This document shows, piece by piece, positions 28,190 to 37,409 of a DNA stretch of 64,000 nucleotides. Source of the stretch: Hyphomicrobiales bacterium (lineage in GTDB: Bacteria > Pseudomonadota > Alphaproteobacteria > Rhizobiales > Rhizobiaceae); contig UCLB01000001.1 in the NCBI GenBank assembly GCA_900473205.1, positions 268,392 through 332,391 on the forward strand, read 5' to 3'. Positions within the stretch are counted from its first letter, which is position 1, and every line of letters starts with the position of its first letter. A program made the translations under genes and the position numbers. Under the pieces are notes generated by a model. That model was not told where the DNA came from, searched no databases, and saw nothing but the letters and a program-made list of their open reading frames with translations.

Positions 28190-29361
28190 GCGATGGCTCC
28201 GATCTTTTCGATCCCGCATCTCTAATCGTAGCCCATGATGGCGTGCATGCTTTCGACGCGGTCGTGCCGCCAATCGTGCAGACGTCTCTGTTCACCTTCT
28301 CCAGTTATGACGAAATGGTCGCCACCTATCGCGGCGAAAAGAGCCGCCCGGTTTACACCCGCGGCTTGAACCCCACGGTGCGCATGTTCGAGGAAATGCT
28401 GGCCAAGCTTGAGGGAGCGGAAGATGCGCTTGGTTTTGCGAGCGGTATGGCAGCGATTTCGTCCACCGTTTTGTCATTCGTGTCGCCCGGAGATCGTATC
28501 CTTGCAGTACGCCACGTTTACCCGGATGCCTTCCGTCTATTCGGCACGTTGTTGAAGCGCATGAACATCGAGGTCACCTATGTGGATGGCCGGGACGAGG
28601 CGGCTATCGAAAAGGCGATGCCCGGTGCCAAGCTGTTCTACATGGAAAGCCCGACAAGCTGGGTCATGGAAGCGCATGACGTCGGCGCGCTGGCGGCAAT
28701 TGCAAAACGCCATGGCGCCATCTCGGTGATAGATAATTCATGGGCCAGCCCCATCTTTCAAAAGCCCTTGTCGCTCGGTGTCGATCTGGTTCTCCATTCG
28801 GCATCGAAGTATCTCGGCGGACACAGTGATGTCGTTTCGGGCGTCGTCGCCGGTTCCAAAGCCATGATCGACCGCATCCGTGCGGAAGCCTATCCCTATC
28901 TTGGTGGCAAGATGTCACCCTTCGATGCATGGTTGCTAATACGCGGTCTGCGTACGCTGCCAATCCGCATGAAGGCACATCAGGAATCGGCGCTAGAAAT
29001 CGCGTCACGGCTACAGGCGCTCGATGTGGTGGAAACTGTCTGCCATCCCGGCTTGGCGAACCGCCTACCTGCTGGCCTTAACGGCACTTCCGGCCTGTTT
29101 TCCTTCATATTCCGCGAGGGTGTCGATGTACGGGCCTTCGCTGACCGGCTTAAGCTTTTCAAACTTGGAGTTTCCTGGGGCGGGCATGAAAGTCTGATCG
29201 TCCCCGGTGAAGTGGTGCTCGAACAGAAAGCGCAGCCAAATTCGGCGCATACGTTCGGCATCAGCCCGCGCTCCGTGCGCCTGCATGTCGGACTGGAGGG
29301 CACCGACGCACTTTGGAATGACCTTGAACCCGCGATCAGGGAGGCTTCCGCCGCGGCCTGA
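28186..29361 (+). CDS. Cys/Met metabolism PLP-dependent enzyme (cystathionine lyase/synthase family)
   Basis: Fold-type I PLP enzyme of 391 residues in the cystathionine beta/gamma-lyase and gamma-synthase family. Visible are YTRGLNPTVRMFE (phosphate contact), ASGMAAISS, the Asp of SVIDNSWASP for the pyridine ring, and the PLP lysine in HSASKYLGGHSDVVSG. The C-terminal SWGGHESL segment is typical. It is translated with the GntR gene and precedes a sugar-type ABC transporter. That context argues for catabolism of an imported amino-acid conjugate or sulfur compound rather than housekeeping methionine synthesis. The substrate is unresolved. Confidence 0.87.
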   Translation: MSDGSDLFDPASLIVAHDGVHAFDAVVPPIVQTSLFTFSSYDEMVATYRGEKSRPVYTRGLNPTVRMFEEMLAKLEGAEDALGFASGMAAISSTVLSFVSPGDRILAVRHVYPDAFRLFGTLLKRMNIEVTYVDGRDEAAIEKAMPGAKLFYMESPTSWVMEAHDVGALAAIAKRHGAISVIDNSWASPIFQKPLSLGVDLVLHSASKYLGGHSDVVSGVVAGSKAMIDRIRAEAYPYLGGKMSPFDAWLLIRGLRTLPIRMKAHQESALEIASRLQALDVVETVCHPGLANRLPAGLNGTSGLFSFIFREGVDVRAFADRLKLFKLGVSWGGHESLIVPGEVVLEQKAQPNSAHTFGISPRSVRLHVGLEGTDALWNDLEPAIREASAAA

Positions 29362-29400
29362 CGTTTCTAAAGAACCGACCAAAACAAAAGGGAGAACGAA

Positions 29401-30660
29401 ATGAAAAAACTGGTAGTAGCAGCATTCTTCACCGCCATGATGGCCGGTACGGCGCTTGCCGATACAAGCCTGAAGCTCGTGGAAGTCATTACAAGCCCTG
29501 AGCGCACGGAAGTATTGAAAACTCTCGTCGCGAAATTCGAGGCTGCCAATCCCGGCACGAAGGTCGAGATCATTTCGCTTCCCTGGAACGAAGCCTTTCA
29601 AAAATTCGCCACCATGGTTTCAGCGGGCGACGTTCCAGACGTCGTTGAAATGCCCGACACCTGGTTGTCGCTTTATGCGAATAACAACATGCTCGAAAGT
29701 CTGGAGCCGTATCTGGCCAAGTGGGAGCATACTCCTGGTTTGAGCGAACGTGCCTTGGAACTGGGCCGCGATGTCAAGAACACCGCTTACATGTTGCCCT
29801 ACGGCTTTTACCTGCGCGCGATGTTCTACAACAAAAAGCTTCTCGATCAGGCCGGTGTAAAGGAACTACCGAAGACGCTCGACGAGTTTGCCGACGCTTC
29901 GAAGAAGATTGCGGCCATTCCCGGCAAATATGGCTATTGCCTGCGCGGCGGTGCGGGTGGTCTGAACGGTTGGGTCATGTTCGGCGCGGCGATGGCGGGT
30001 TCAAACGAGTTCTTCACCAAGGAAGGCAAATCGACCTTCGATAGCCCCGGCTGGATCAAGGGCCTGACCTATGTCATCGACCTCTACAAGAATGGCTATG
30101 CACCGAAGGACAGCGTCAACTGGGGCTTCAATGAAATCGTTGCAGGTTTCTATTCTGGCACCTGCGCGTTCCTCGATCAGGATCCAGATGCTCTGATTGC
30201 GATTGCACAGCGGATGAAAGCGGACGATTTCGGCGTGATGACGATGCCGAAGGGTCCTGATGGCAAAGCATTCCCGACCATCGGGTTTGCTGGCTGGTCG
30301 ATGATGGCAACGTCGAAGGACAAGGACCTGTCCTGGAAGCTGATCGAAACACTCGAAGGGCCAGAGGGCAATATCGAGTGGAACAAGAAGACCGGGGCTC
30401 TTCCCGTCCACACTTCTGCGGAAAAGGATCCCTTCTACGCCAGCGAACAGTTCAAGGGCTGGTTCGACGAGTTGGCAGACAAGAACGCGGTGCCAACCAC
30501 CATGCCGACCTATCTCCAGGAATTCGCCTATTTCAAGGATTCGCTCGTCATCAAAACCTCGCAGGAAGCTCTTCTGGGTGACATCACACCGGAAGATCTT
30601 GCCAAGCAGTGGGCGGATTACATGACGAAGGCCCAAGAGAAGTTCCTGTCTACCAAGTGA
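29401..30660 (+). CDS. Extracellular solute-binding protein (CUT1 type)
   Basis: Periplasmic binding protein of 419 residues. A Sec leader (MKKLVVAAFFTAMMAGTALA) precedes TSLKLVEVITSPERTEVLKT, and the family-1 segments VSAGDVPDVVEMPDTW, YGFYLRAMFYNKKLLDQAG and FAGWSMMATSKDKDLSWK are clear. GGGAGAACGA is the ribosome-binding site. It is the first transport gene after the PLP enzyme and supplies the two permeases encoded downstream. The ligand could be a sugar or an amino-acid-containing conjugate. Confidence 0.92.
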   Translation: MKKLVVAAFFTAMMAGTALADTSLKLVEVITSPERTEVLKTLVAKFEAANPGTKVEIISLPWNEAFQKFATMVSAGDVPDVVEMPDTWLSLYANNNMLESLEPYLAKWEHTPGLSERALELGRDVKNTAYMLPYGFYLRAMFYNKKLLDQAGVKELPKTLDEFADASKKIAAIPGKYGYCLRGGAGGLNGWVMFGAAMAGSNEFFTKEGKSTFDSPGWIKGLTYVIDLYKNGYAPKDSVNWGFNEIVAGFYSGTCAFLDQDPDALIAIAQRMKADDFGVMTMPKGPDGKAFPTIGFAGWSMMATSKDKDLSWKLIETLEGPEGNIEWNKKTGALPVHTSAEKDPFYASEQFKGWFDELADKNAVPTTMPTYLQEFAYFKDSLVIKTSQEALLGDITPEDLAKQWADYMTKAQEKFLSTK

Positions 30661-30666
30661 ACGAGA

Positions 30667-30698
30667 CACGCAGCGCGCTCAAAAGGGCGCGTTGCGTG
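30667..30698 (+). terminator. Intercistronic hairpin after the second CUT1 binding-protein gene
   Basis: A 14-bp stem with wobble pairs (cacgcagcgcgctc at 30667-30680 against 30685-30698, loop aaaa) lies 7 bases after the binding-protein stop and about 80 bases before the permease gene. The position matches the hairpin in the CUT2 operon at 9917-9942 and suggests partial termination or transcript protection. Confidence 0.5.
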
Positions 30699-30779
30699 AC
30701 CCTGCCGCAAGACCGGAACACCTGGGATCAGCGCATGGCGTCTTAGCCGCCATGACCCTATGTCGCTGAGGAGCAAGAC

Positions 30780-31715
30780 ATGTCCTACATTCAAAACGCC
30801 GGTCCTATGGCGCAGCGTCGACCCGCATTACGCCGGCGGCTTGCTGTCGCAGCCGAGCCCTGGCTATACAGCGCACCCGTACTGGTCCTCATCATAACCG
30901 TGATGATGGTGCCGCTGCTGCTGGGTCTTTCCTATGCTTTTCGCGATGTTCAATTGCTCAATCCGTTTTCCGGCGGCTTTGTCGGGCTTGATCATCTAAA
31001 AGCGCTTTCACAGGACACCGCATTTTATCGCGCTCTCAAAAACACTCTTTGGTGGACCGGGGCATCGGTTTTCCTGCAGTTCTTCTTCGGCCTTATTCTT
31101 GCGCTGCTGCTCGACAAACCATTTGCAGGGCGAGGACTGGCACAGGCACTGGTTTTCCTGCCCTGGGCCGTGCCGACCTTTCTGGCAGGTCTCAATTGGG
31201 CATGGCTGTTCAATCCTGTCATTGGCCCGCTGCCGCACTGGTTGACGTGGCTTGGAGTGCTATCGGCTCCCAACAACATTCTTGCCGACCCGAATTTGGC
31301 AATGTGGGGGCCTATCATCGCAAATGTCTGGTGGGGCATTCCCTTTTTTGCCATCACTCTGCTGGCTGCTCTACAGGCCATACCCCGCGATCTCTATGAG
31401 GCTGCCTCCATAGACGGGGCCAGTCCGCTTCAGCGTTTCACATCGATAACGCTTCCATTTCTCGCGCCGACGATTGCCATAACCGTGCTACTGCGCACAG
31501 TGTGGATCGCCAATTTCGCCGATCTCATCATCGTCATGACAAATGGCGGCCCGGCGGATCGAACGCAGATTGTTGCAAGCTACATTTTCACGCAAGCCTT
31601 CAAGCGGCTGGATTTCGGTTATGCCTCGGCAATCGCCCTGGTGCTTTTGGTGCTTCTGCTTGCCTACTCCATGCTGATCGTCATCATGCGCCAGCGCCTC
31701 ATCGAGAAGGATTGA
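30780..31715 (+). CDS. Carbohydrate ABC transporter permease (CUT1, MalF type)
   Basis: Inner-membrane permease of 311 residues with six helices. The basic N-terminus (RRPALRRRLAVAAEPW) precedes the first helix. The EAA loop reads YEAASIDGASPLQRFTSITLP, and MTNGGPADRTQIVASYIF matches the conserved region before the last helices. It lies three bases upstream of the second permease gene. Confidence 0.92.
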   Translation: MSYIQNAGPMAQRRPALRRRLAVAAEPWLYSAPVLVLIITVMMVPLLLGLSYAFRDVQLLNPFSGGFVGLDHLKALSQDTAFYRALKNTLWWTGASVFLQFFFGLILALLLDKPFAGRGLAQALVFLPWAVPTFLAGLNWAWLFNPVIGPLPHWLTWLGVLSAPNNILADPNLAMWGPIIANVWWGIPFFAITLLAALQAIPRDLYEAASIDGASPLQRFTSITLPFLAPTIAITVLLRTVWIANFADLIIVMTNGGPADRTQIVASYIFTQAFKRLDFGYASAIALVLLVLLLAYSMLIVIMRQRLIEKD

Positions 31716-31718
31716 CCC

Positions 31719-32549
31719 ATGACCGGCAAAATTCTCGTTACCGTTTCGCATCGTCTGGCAATCCTCGCTTACATCGCCTTTGCGCTCTTTCCACTGTTCT
31801 GGCTGCTCAAGGTTTCGGTGACGCCGAACGACCTGCTGTACAGCGAGGGTGTCCGCATCTGGCCGTCGCGTGCGACCTTCGATCACTACAGGTTCGTGAT
31901 CGAAAACAGTGCCTTCCCGACCTTCTTCAAGAACAGCGTTATCGTGGCAGGATCGACTGCTTTTGCCGTGACGATTTTGTCGTCTCTTTCGGGTTACGCC
32001 CTCTCGCGGTTTCGCTTTCGTGGCAAATACTGGATCATTGCGCTGATGCTGATTACGCAGATGTTTCCGCTGGTCATGTTGGTGGCGCCCATTTTCAAGA
32101 TGCTTTCACCGCTTGGTTTGACCAATAGCCTCACCGGGCTTGTCATCGTCTACACCGCGTTCAATGTGCCATTCGCCACATTCCTGATGCAGTCCTTCTT
32201 CGACGGCATTCCAAAGGATTTGGAAGAGGCCGCGATGATTGATGGTGCTAGCCGCTTCACGGCGTTCCGCCAGATCATCCTGCCTTTGACGCTGCCGGGA
32301 ATAGCGGCAACGCTGGGCTTCGTCTTTACGGCGGCGTGGAGCGAGTTGCTCTTTGCGCTGATGCTCATTTCAGGAAACGAGAGTGCGACATTCCCGGTCG
32401 GTCTGCTGACGTTCGTCTCAAAGTTCTCGGTCGATTTCGGGCAAATGATGGCGGCGGGCGTTCTCGCGCTCATTCCGGCGTGCCTCTTCTTCCTGCTTAT
32501 TCAACGATATCTCGTGCAAGGCCTGACGGCTGGCGCGGTGAAAGGATAA
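31719..32549 (+). CDS. Carbohydrate ABC transporter permease (CUT1, MalG type)
   Basis: Partner permease of 276 residues. The EAA loop EEAAMIDGASRFTAFRQIILP and the C-terminus YLVQGLTAGAVKG are standard for MalG-type subunits. It is separated from its neighbours by three and four bases, showing one tightly packed operon. Confidence 0.92.
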   Translation: MTGKILVTVSHRLAILAYIAFALFPLFWLLKVSVTPNDLLYSEGVRIWPSRATFDHYRFVIENSAFPTFFKNSVIVAGSTAFAVTILSSLSGYALSRFRFRGKYWIIALMLITQMFPLVMLVAPIFKMLSPLGLTNSLTGLVIVYTAFNVPFATFLMQSFFDGIPKDLEEAAMIDGASRFTAFRQIILPLTLPGIAATLGFVFTAAWSELLFALMLISGNESATFPVGLLTFVSKFSVDFGQMMAAGVLALIPACLFFLLIQRYLVQGLTAGAVKG

Positions 32550-32553
32550 ATCC

Positions 32554-33630
32554 ATGGCCTCCATCGAGCTTAACCGCGTTGTCAAGTCCTATGGCGATCA
32601 TCCTGTGCTGCACGGCGTTGACCTTTCCATTGCGGATGGCGAGTTCGTCGTTCTCGTCGGCCCATCCGGCTGCGGCAAATCCACCTTGCTGCGCATGATC
32701 GCGGGGTTGGAGGAGATTACATCAGGCACGCTTTCCATCGACGGGCAGATGGTCAACGACCTGAAGCCGAAGGACCGGGATATCGCCATGGTTTTCCAGT
32801 CTTACGCTCTTTATCCCCATATGAGCGTCGCGGATAATATGAGCTACAGCCTTCGTCTGCGGCGCAGCCCCAAAGAAGTGATTGCCGCCGCCGTCTCTTC
32901 CGCATCGAGCAAACTTGGGCTCGACCCCTATCTCGCACGTCGCCCGAAGGCGCTGTCCGGTGGACAGCGTCAGCGTGTCGCCATGGGACGCGCCATCGTG
33001 CGACAGCCAAAGGCATTCCTGTTCGATGAACCGCTGTCGAACCTTGATGCTCGTCTACGGGAGCAGATGCGGGCCGAGATTAAACGCATGCACGCAGACC
33101 TCGGGGCGACTTCGGTCTACGTCACACATGACCAGATCGAAGCAATGACCCTGGCCTCACGGATCGTGGCGATGAATGAGGGCTATGTTCAACAGATCGG
33201 AGCGCCGCTCGATCTCTACGACCGACCTGCAAACCTGTTCGTCGCGGGTTTCATCGGGTCGCCGGGAATGAACTTCCTTGAAGGGCATTGTGTGCAGAAG
33301 GCAGAGGGCAGCTATATGGCTCTACCCGACGGCAGCGAACTTGGTCTTGGCAGAAAACTTCCGGTCGAACAAGGCGAAGCGATGACGCTCGGTATTCGAC
33401 CCGAGCACGTCATCGTGGCTCCTCAAGCGGGCGGTATTGAGGCGCAGGTCGAACTGGTAGAGCCTACAGGTCTTGGGATCATCCTGCACTTGAAGGTGCA
33501 CGGCCTACCTTTCAAACTATTCTCATCCGACCGCGCGTTGCTACAGCCAGGCATATCGATCAGCGTTGGTCTGCCTGAAGATAAGCTCCATGTCTTTGAC
33601 CGAGATGGAAATAGGGTTGAAGCGGATTGA
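32554..33630 (+). CDS. ABC transporter ATP-binding protein (CUT1, UgpC/MsmX type)
   Basis: ATPase subunit of 358 residues. Walker A GPSGCGKST, Q-loop FQSYALYPHMSV, signature LSGGQRQRVAMGRA, Walker B FLFDEPLSNLD and the H-loop YVTHDQIEAMT are all intact. The C-terminal TOBE region carries LGIRPEHVI. It is the last gene of the GntR/PLP-enzyme operon and closely resembles in layout the ATPase of the GH42 operon, so cross-energising between the two systems is possible. Confidence 0.93.
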   Translation: MASIELNRVVKSYGDHPVLHGVDLSIADGEFVVLVGPSGCGKSTLLRMIAGLEEITSGTLSIDGQMVNDLKPKDRDIAMVFQSYALYPHMSVADNMSYSLRLRRSPKEVIAAAVSSASSKLGLDPYLARRPKALSGGQRQRVAMGRAIVRQPKAFLFDEPLSNLDARLREQMRAEIKRMHADLGATSVYVTHDQIEAMTLASRIVAMNEGYVQQIGAPLDLYDRPANLFVAGFIGSPGMNFLEGHCVQKAEGSYMALPDGSELGLGRKLPVEQGEAMTLGIRPEHVIVAPQAGGIEAQVELVEPTGLGIILHLKVHGLPFKLFSSDRALLQPGISISVGLPEDKLHVFDRDGNRVEAD

Positions 33631-33658
33631 GCAATGGACAGGCAGGTGGGTCTCATGT

Positions 33659-33691
33659 TGAGCTCAGACCGCGCTCTTTGAACTGAGCTCA
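33659..33691 (+). terminator. Possible terminator hairpin after the second CUT1 operon
   Basis: A 9-bp stem (tgagctcag at 33659-33667 against ctgagctca at 33683-33691) with a 15-base loop lies 28 bases after the ATPase stop, between convergent genes. The long loop and lack of a T tract make it a weak candidate. Confidence 0.35.
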
Positions 33692-33737
33692 CGAGTCCTC
33701 AGACAACCCGCACCGGCATCTGCATTGCCTACAATGA

Positions 33738-34004
33738 TTATTGTCTAACCCGCCCAAGGCGCTCAAGTAGCGTTTCGATAGTCTGGGAGATCGGCAGCTC
33801 AGGTGGATGGTCAAGCTTCGTGCGCTGGCGATAGGAAGGGCTTGTCGAATACCAGTCGATTAGGGCTGACGCCACTTCGGCGGCCCTCTCATCCGTTTTC
33901 CCGATATTGTTTTCTTCGCACCACGCAGTGTGAAACCGGTCTATCTCTTCAAGGTCGTCAGATGACAGCACAGGCAAGGTAGCGTTGGAAGGGTAGGGGT
34001 CCAT
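33738..34004 (-). CDS. Small hypothetical protein
   Basis: Protein of 88 residues that I do not recognise. It is mostly acidic and helical (LSSDDLEEIDRFHTAWCEEN, then KTDERAAEVASALIDWY), without signal peptide or membrane segment. It is convergent with the ABC operon and has about 270 bases of its own upstream sequence, so it would be a single-gene unit. The coding call rests on an open frame with sensible amino-acid composition and the lack of any better frame in this stretch. Confidence 0.5.
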   Translation of the reverse strand: MDPYPSNATLPVLSSDDLEEIDRFHTAWCEENNIGKTDERAAEVASALIDWYSTSPSYRQRTKLDHPPELPISQTIETLLERLGRVRQ

Positions 34005-34272
34005 TTTACACCGTAAATGAGCGGTTTTAGGTCGTGACTAACAACAACCGCTGGGCCACTTTGTTCCCGGACCACCCGTCACGCATTGTTGTAACGCGCA
34101 GAAATCCCACCAAACCTTCGCATTAGGCGCCATGCTCATTCGTTGCCGTGGTGCAACGCTCTTTTCATTTCTAATTTCGAAAATACCGGAAAACAAAAGA
34201 CGTCATAGACAGCTAAGGCGGAATCAACCACGCTCAACCTATCGGCGGGGGCTGATTCAAAAAGGTTTTCAG

Positions 34273-34992
34273 ATGAAAAGTCTTCTCAAGTTTACGGGCG
34301 TGTTGGCACTGCTGGCATCGTCTGCTTCTGCCGCAGACCTTGCTGTTCAGAACGAGCCTGTCGTTGTCGCCAATCCCGGCGGTTTCTACCTCGGTACATT
34401 GAGCAGCCTGACATTTCTGGATGACACGGACTTTAGTGCGGTAGGTTCTGGCTTCAACACGGATTATGATCTCGGCACCTACAGCGCATTGAGAGCCGGT
34501 TACAGCTTTGGTTCATACGGGTTTGTTTCGCCGCGTCTTGAACTCGAAATCGGCTATGGCCGTGCGGATGTCGATGAGCATACGGTCGACGGCATCGGCG
34601 CTGGCGGTGGATCATTCGGCTCGGCCAGCACCATCCAGGGCTACGTCAACGGTTATCTCGATGTTCCAACCGGCACGGCAGTCACACCTTATCTAGGTGG
34701 CGGTGTTGGCGCCATGAACCTCAAGCTTCGTCGCCAGGGCACATCTGGCACCGGCGTTCAAATGAACGACGACGATACGAAGTTTGCCTATCATCTGGAT
34801 GCGGGCGTTGGCATAGACCTCAGCACGATTTCGTTTTTGCGTGATACGAACCTCTTCACCAACACGACATTCGATATCGGCTATCGTTATACAGCGGCAA
34901 ATGATTTCGACTTCACCGCGAATGATGGCACGACATCAAGCACGGATTTTAACAGCCACGCAGTAACCGTCGGCTTCCGCCGCCAGTTCTGA
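34273..34992 (+). CDS. Omp25/Omp31-like outer-membrane beta-barrel protein
   Basis: Outer-membrane barrel of 239 residues. The ATG at 34273 opens a clear Sec leader (MKSLLKFTGVLALLASSASA) cleaved before ADLAVQ. The mature protein alternates aromatic and glycine-rich strands, with YLGGGVGAMNLKLRR and FDIGYRYTAANDFDF, and ends SHAVTVGFRRQF with the terminal Phe needed for barrel assembly. This matches the RopB/Omp25 family of major rhizobial and Brucella outer-membrane proteins. It is monocistronic and followed by a GC-rich hairpin. Confidence 0.83.
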   Translation: MKSLLKFTGVLALLASSASAADLAVQNEPVVVANPGGFYLGTLSSLTFLDDTDFSAVGSGFNTDYDLGTYSALRAGYSFGSYGFVSPRLELEIGYGRADVDEHTVDGIGAGGGSFGSASTIQGYVNGYLDVPTGTAVTPYLGGGVGAMNLKLRRQGTSGTGVQMNDDDTKFAYHLDAGVGIDLSTISFLRDTNLFTNTTFDIGYRYTAANDFDFTANDGTTSSTDFNSHAVTVGFRRQF

Positions 34993-35347
34993 TCAGGTGA
35001 GGGCCGCACAGAGCGGCCCCACTTCGACTCTGTTGGTCGCCTCCGCCAGAAACCGATGCGCGATGGCCACCTGTACAGCGCCGTCGCCAAGCTCGACCGA
35101 ACATTGCCCAACACGGCGCAAGGGAACGAAATTCCTCATTACATTCGGGATATTCCTTACATAGGCGCTCATAGCCACGGTCGATAGACGCGCCGAGCGC
35201 TCTGGCAGTGGTGAACCAAAGACGTCATCCAATATTCAAGAAAATGTCGGCAACATGTCACGGGACCTCGCTAGTACGTCGATGGTTTTGCTCGCTGCGA
35301 CCGTCTCGTCCTTCACGACCAAGCCACATTTCTTGGGAAACTCTGTC
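34993..35347. other. Intergenic stretch between porin and sugar-isomerase genes
   Basis: About 355 bases with no gene that I trust. It starts with the porin terminator hairpin (35001-35019). A 79-codon leftward open frame (34993-35232) exists but shows no recognisable domain and no clear ribosome-binding site; it might be a gene remnant. The last 100 bases probably carry the promoter of the downstream isomerase gene, though no boxes stand out. Confidence 0.4.
35001..35019 (+). terminator. GC-rich hairpin after the Omp25-like gene
   Basis: A perfect 7-bp stem (gggccgc, loop acaga, gcggccc) lies 8 bases after the stop codon. It probably terminates the porin transcript or protects its 3' end; no T tract follows. 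Confidence 0.55.
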
Positions 35348-36259
35348 ATGACCTCTATCATCTCTGCCGTAGGCTTTTGCAACGCCACTGGCCCTGGTGA
35401 TGTCTCCACATTGGATTCGTCCTTGAGAATTATTGCTGACACTGGCGCAGACGCCTGTGAAATCGGCATTTACGGCGAGGAAATCATATCCGGTGGCCGC
35501 ATCATCGAAGACCGCACGCAGCGTGTGACTGATATCGTCAAGCAATATGGCTTCAAAAAGTTGTCTCTGCATGGCCAGATAGTCTCGAACTTCATGGACC
35601 GCGAAAACCTGCATTTGCAAAAGAAGGTTGTGCGGGCGATGCTTGAACTGTGCGATCGGCTTGGTGCAGGTGTCCTTGTTCACCACTGTGGCCACGCCCA
35701 ACTCACAGATGGTGTGACGGGTGCAGATTTGGACCTGATGGAACGTGACGCGCTTTTCGAAATGGCCGAAATCGCGAAAAGTTACGGCGTGCGGATCGTA
35801 CTGGAAAACATCTTCACCACCGAGCCTGGACAATACCGCCAGACGCCGCGTGAAGTCGCAGAAACTGTCAGAGCCGTTGGTCACGACAATCTCGCGGCAT
35901 TGATCGATTTCAGCCACGCTTACATTGAAGCCACTTTCAAGGGCCTCGACTTTCGTGAGGAATTGCGCGCCATGGCCCCTGTAACGGGCCACTTACACGT
36001 TCATGACAGCTTTGGCCTGCCATATTCCATGAAGCAATTCTATCACCCCGCCGAAGCGACAGCCTTGGGTATCGGCGATCTCCATCTGCCAATTGGTTGG
36101 GGCGATATCCCCTGGGAAGACATTTTCTCCGAACTGACCTTCATGCCCGATACGACGCTTATCATGGAAATCGGAGCAGAGCGCTTTGCCGATCAGCAAT
36201 CCGCGTGTTTGGAGCGTGCGCTCAAACTCGCGAATGCTGTAAACCGGCGGCAATCTTAG
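35348..36259 (+). CDS. Sugar phosphate isomerase/epimerase-like TIM-barrel protein
   Basis: Xylose-isomerase-like TIM barrel of 303 residues (AP endonuclease 2 fold). Metal-site residues appear in sequence order: VLVHHCGHA, IVLENIFTT (Glu), LIDFSHAYIE (Asp, His), GHLHVHDSFG (His, Asp) and TLIMEIGAE (Glu). This fits ketose 3-epimerases, hydroxypyruvate isomerases and related enzymes. I chose the ATG at 35348 because MTSIISAVGFCNATG starts the first strand; an upstream start at 35255 would add 31 unlike residues. It is monocistronic, rightward, and convergent with the alginate-type operon. The substrate is unknown. Confidence 0.82.
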   Translation: MTSIISAVGFCNATGPGDVSTLDSSLRIIADTGADACEIGIYGEEIISGGRIIEDRTQRVTDIVKQYGFKKLSLHGQIVSNFMDRENLHLQKKVVRAMLELCDRLGAGVLVHHCGHAQLTDGVTGADLDLMERDALFEMAEIAKSYGVRIVLENIFTTEPGQYRQTPREVAETVRAVGHDNLAALIDFSHAYIEATFKGLDFREELRAMAPVTGHLHVHDSFGLPYSMKQFYHPAEATALGIGDLHLPIGWGDIPWEDIFSELTFMPDTTLIMEIGAERFADQQSACLERALKLANAVNRRQS

Positions 36260-36363
36260 TCCTGGTATTTGATGGCCAGTACGATTAGGGCTCGCTATCG
36301 GTGTTGCTTGGTGCCGGCGGTGTGATCAAGGTGTCTGCCATACAAGCTGTTGAACCCCCAACG

Positions 36364-37398
36364 CTAGTTGGAAAGCTCATAATATCGTGTCAAGTTCCCA
36401 CCGAGGAATGAGTTGGCGAGGGGGCGGTAGGACTTTGCGAGAGCCAGTGCGACGGTATCCTCCCGCAAAGAAAGATACGCTTCGAGCCAGGCGATCTGGA
36501 ACGGCTTGAGCTTTTCCTTTCGTGTTTGGAAGCTTTGTTTGGTCCCGGCGATATCCGCGACGACTTCAGGATTAGCCAATGCGGCAATTGTGAAGTCTAC
36601 AATCTTGTCGAGCTTGCCGTCACATACACCCAAGCTGTCCGGCTTTGAAGAGTGGAGAATACGGGCCGTCATTACGATTGGGGCGACGGCGTGTAGCTGA
36701 TAGTGGAGCGCTTTGTCCTTTCGCTTCATCTCCTCCGGTAAGCTGCCGTCGGGATTTGCGGAGCATATCAGCATCTCATTTGTCTGCGCGCCCCAATCCA
36801 AAAGATTCTGCTGGCCGGTAATGGCCCCCACCTGTGCTGCTGCAAGACCTGCCCATGCCCGGTGATTGTTCCGAGAGGCCATGGGCGGAGCTTGCGTGTC
36901 AAAGTAGACAATCTGCTTTTGCGTGAGAGCGACCAGCCATTGCTGAATGGAGCTGGTCTCCGTGGCAGATGGCTTTTCGACGGTCAGGGCTCGGGCATAG
37001 GCTGCCGAGATACCGGCAATTCGGGAGGAAAGTGCAAGATGAGCATTCATGGTTTCGGCCTGGGTCAAAGCCCCAGCTTGCGCCCAGCCTGACAAGCTGC
37101 GAAAAATGCACTTCGCAGCCGCGCTTGCTTTCTTTTCATCGAGTGTTTTGTTGGCCAAGTCCGCCAAATTACGAATGAAGCCATCGATGGGTGCGAGCGA
37201 TTTTTCGACCTCAGCGTTTAGCTTCTCATCGATTTCCGAACGGGATTTATCATCATCCTTGTATCGGGAAGGCAAATCGATATTTACGATCGGCTTCGTT
37301 GCTGCGGGGCAGTCGTCTGCTGCGAAGACATGGGTTTGGAAAAAGCAGGTGCTTAGACCCAAGGCGAGTGCCGCATATTTGAGGAAAAATCCTGTCAT
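36364..37398 (-). CDS. algL: Alginate lyase, AlgL-type (polysaccharide lyase family 5)
   Basis: Periplasmic mannuronate lyase, 344 residues from the ATG at 37398, preceded by GAGGAA (a TTG at 37413 is less likely). A signal peptide ends near THVFA. The PL5 core is clear: NNHRAWAGLAAAQVGAITG carries the Asn-His-Trp cluster of the active site, and DGSLPEEMKRKDKALHYQLHA carries the Arg and the catalytic Tyr region. In Pseudomonas AlgL clears misdirected polymer from the periplasm and belongs to the export complex. It is the last gene of the leftward operon, 11 bases after algK. Its presence supports a mannuronate-type product. Confidence 0.88.
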   Translation of the reverse strand: MTGFFLKYAALALGLSTCFFQTHVFAADDCPAATKPIVNIDLPSRYKDDDKSRSEIDEKLNAEVEKSLAPIDGFIRNLADLANKTLDEKKASAAAKCIFRSLSGWAQAGALTQAETMNAHLALSSRIAGISAAYARALTVEKPSATETSSIQQWLVALTQKQIVYFDTQAPPMASRNNHRAWAGLAAAQVGAITGQQNLLDWGAQTNEMLICSANPDGSLPEEMKRKDKALHYQLHAVAPIVMTARILHSSKPDSLGVCDGKLDKIVDFTIAALANPEVVADIAGTKQSFQTRKEKLKPFQIAWLEAYLSLREDTVALALAKSYRPLANSFLGGNLTRYYELSN

Positions 37399-37409
37399 AT
37401 TTCTATTCC

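Noticed and set aside
34273..34992. Omp25-like barrel as the missing AlgE
   Set aside because: Only 239 residues, opposite strand, own terminator, and clear RopB/Omp25 features; AlgE is about twice as large.
34993..35232. 79-codon leftward open frame between porin and isomerase genes
   Set aside because: No domain, no ribosome-binding site, and its end overlaps the porin terminator hairpin. It could be a gene remnant but I cannot support it.
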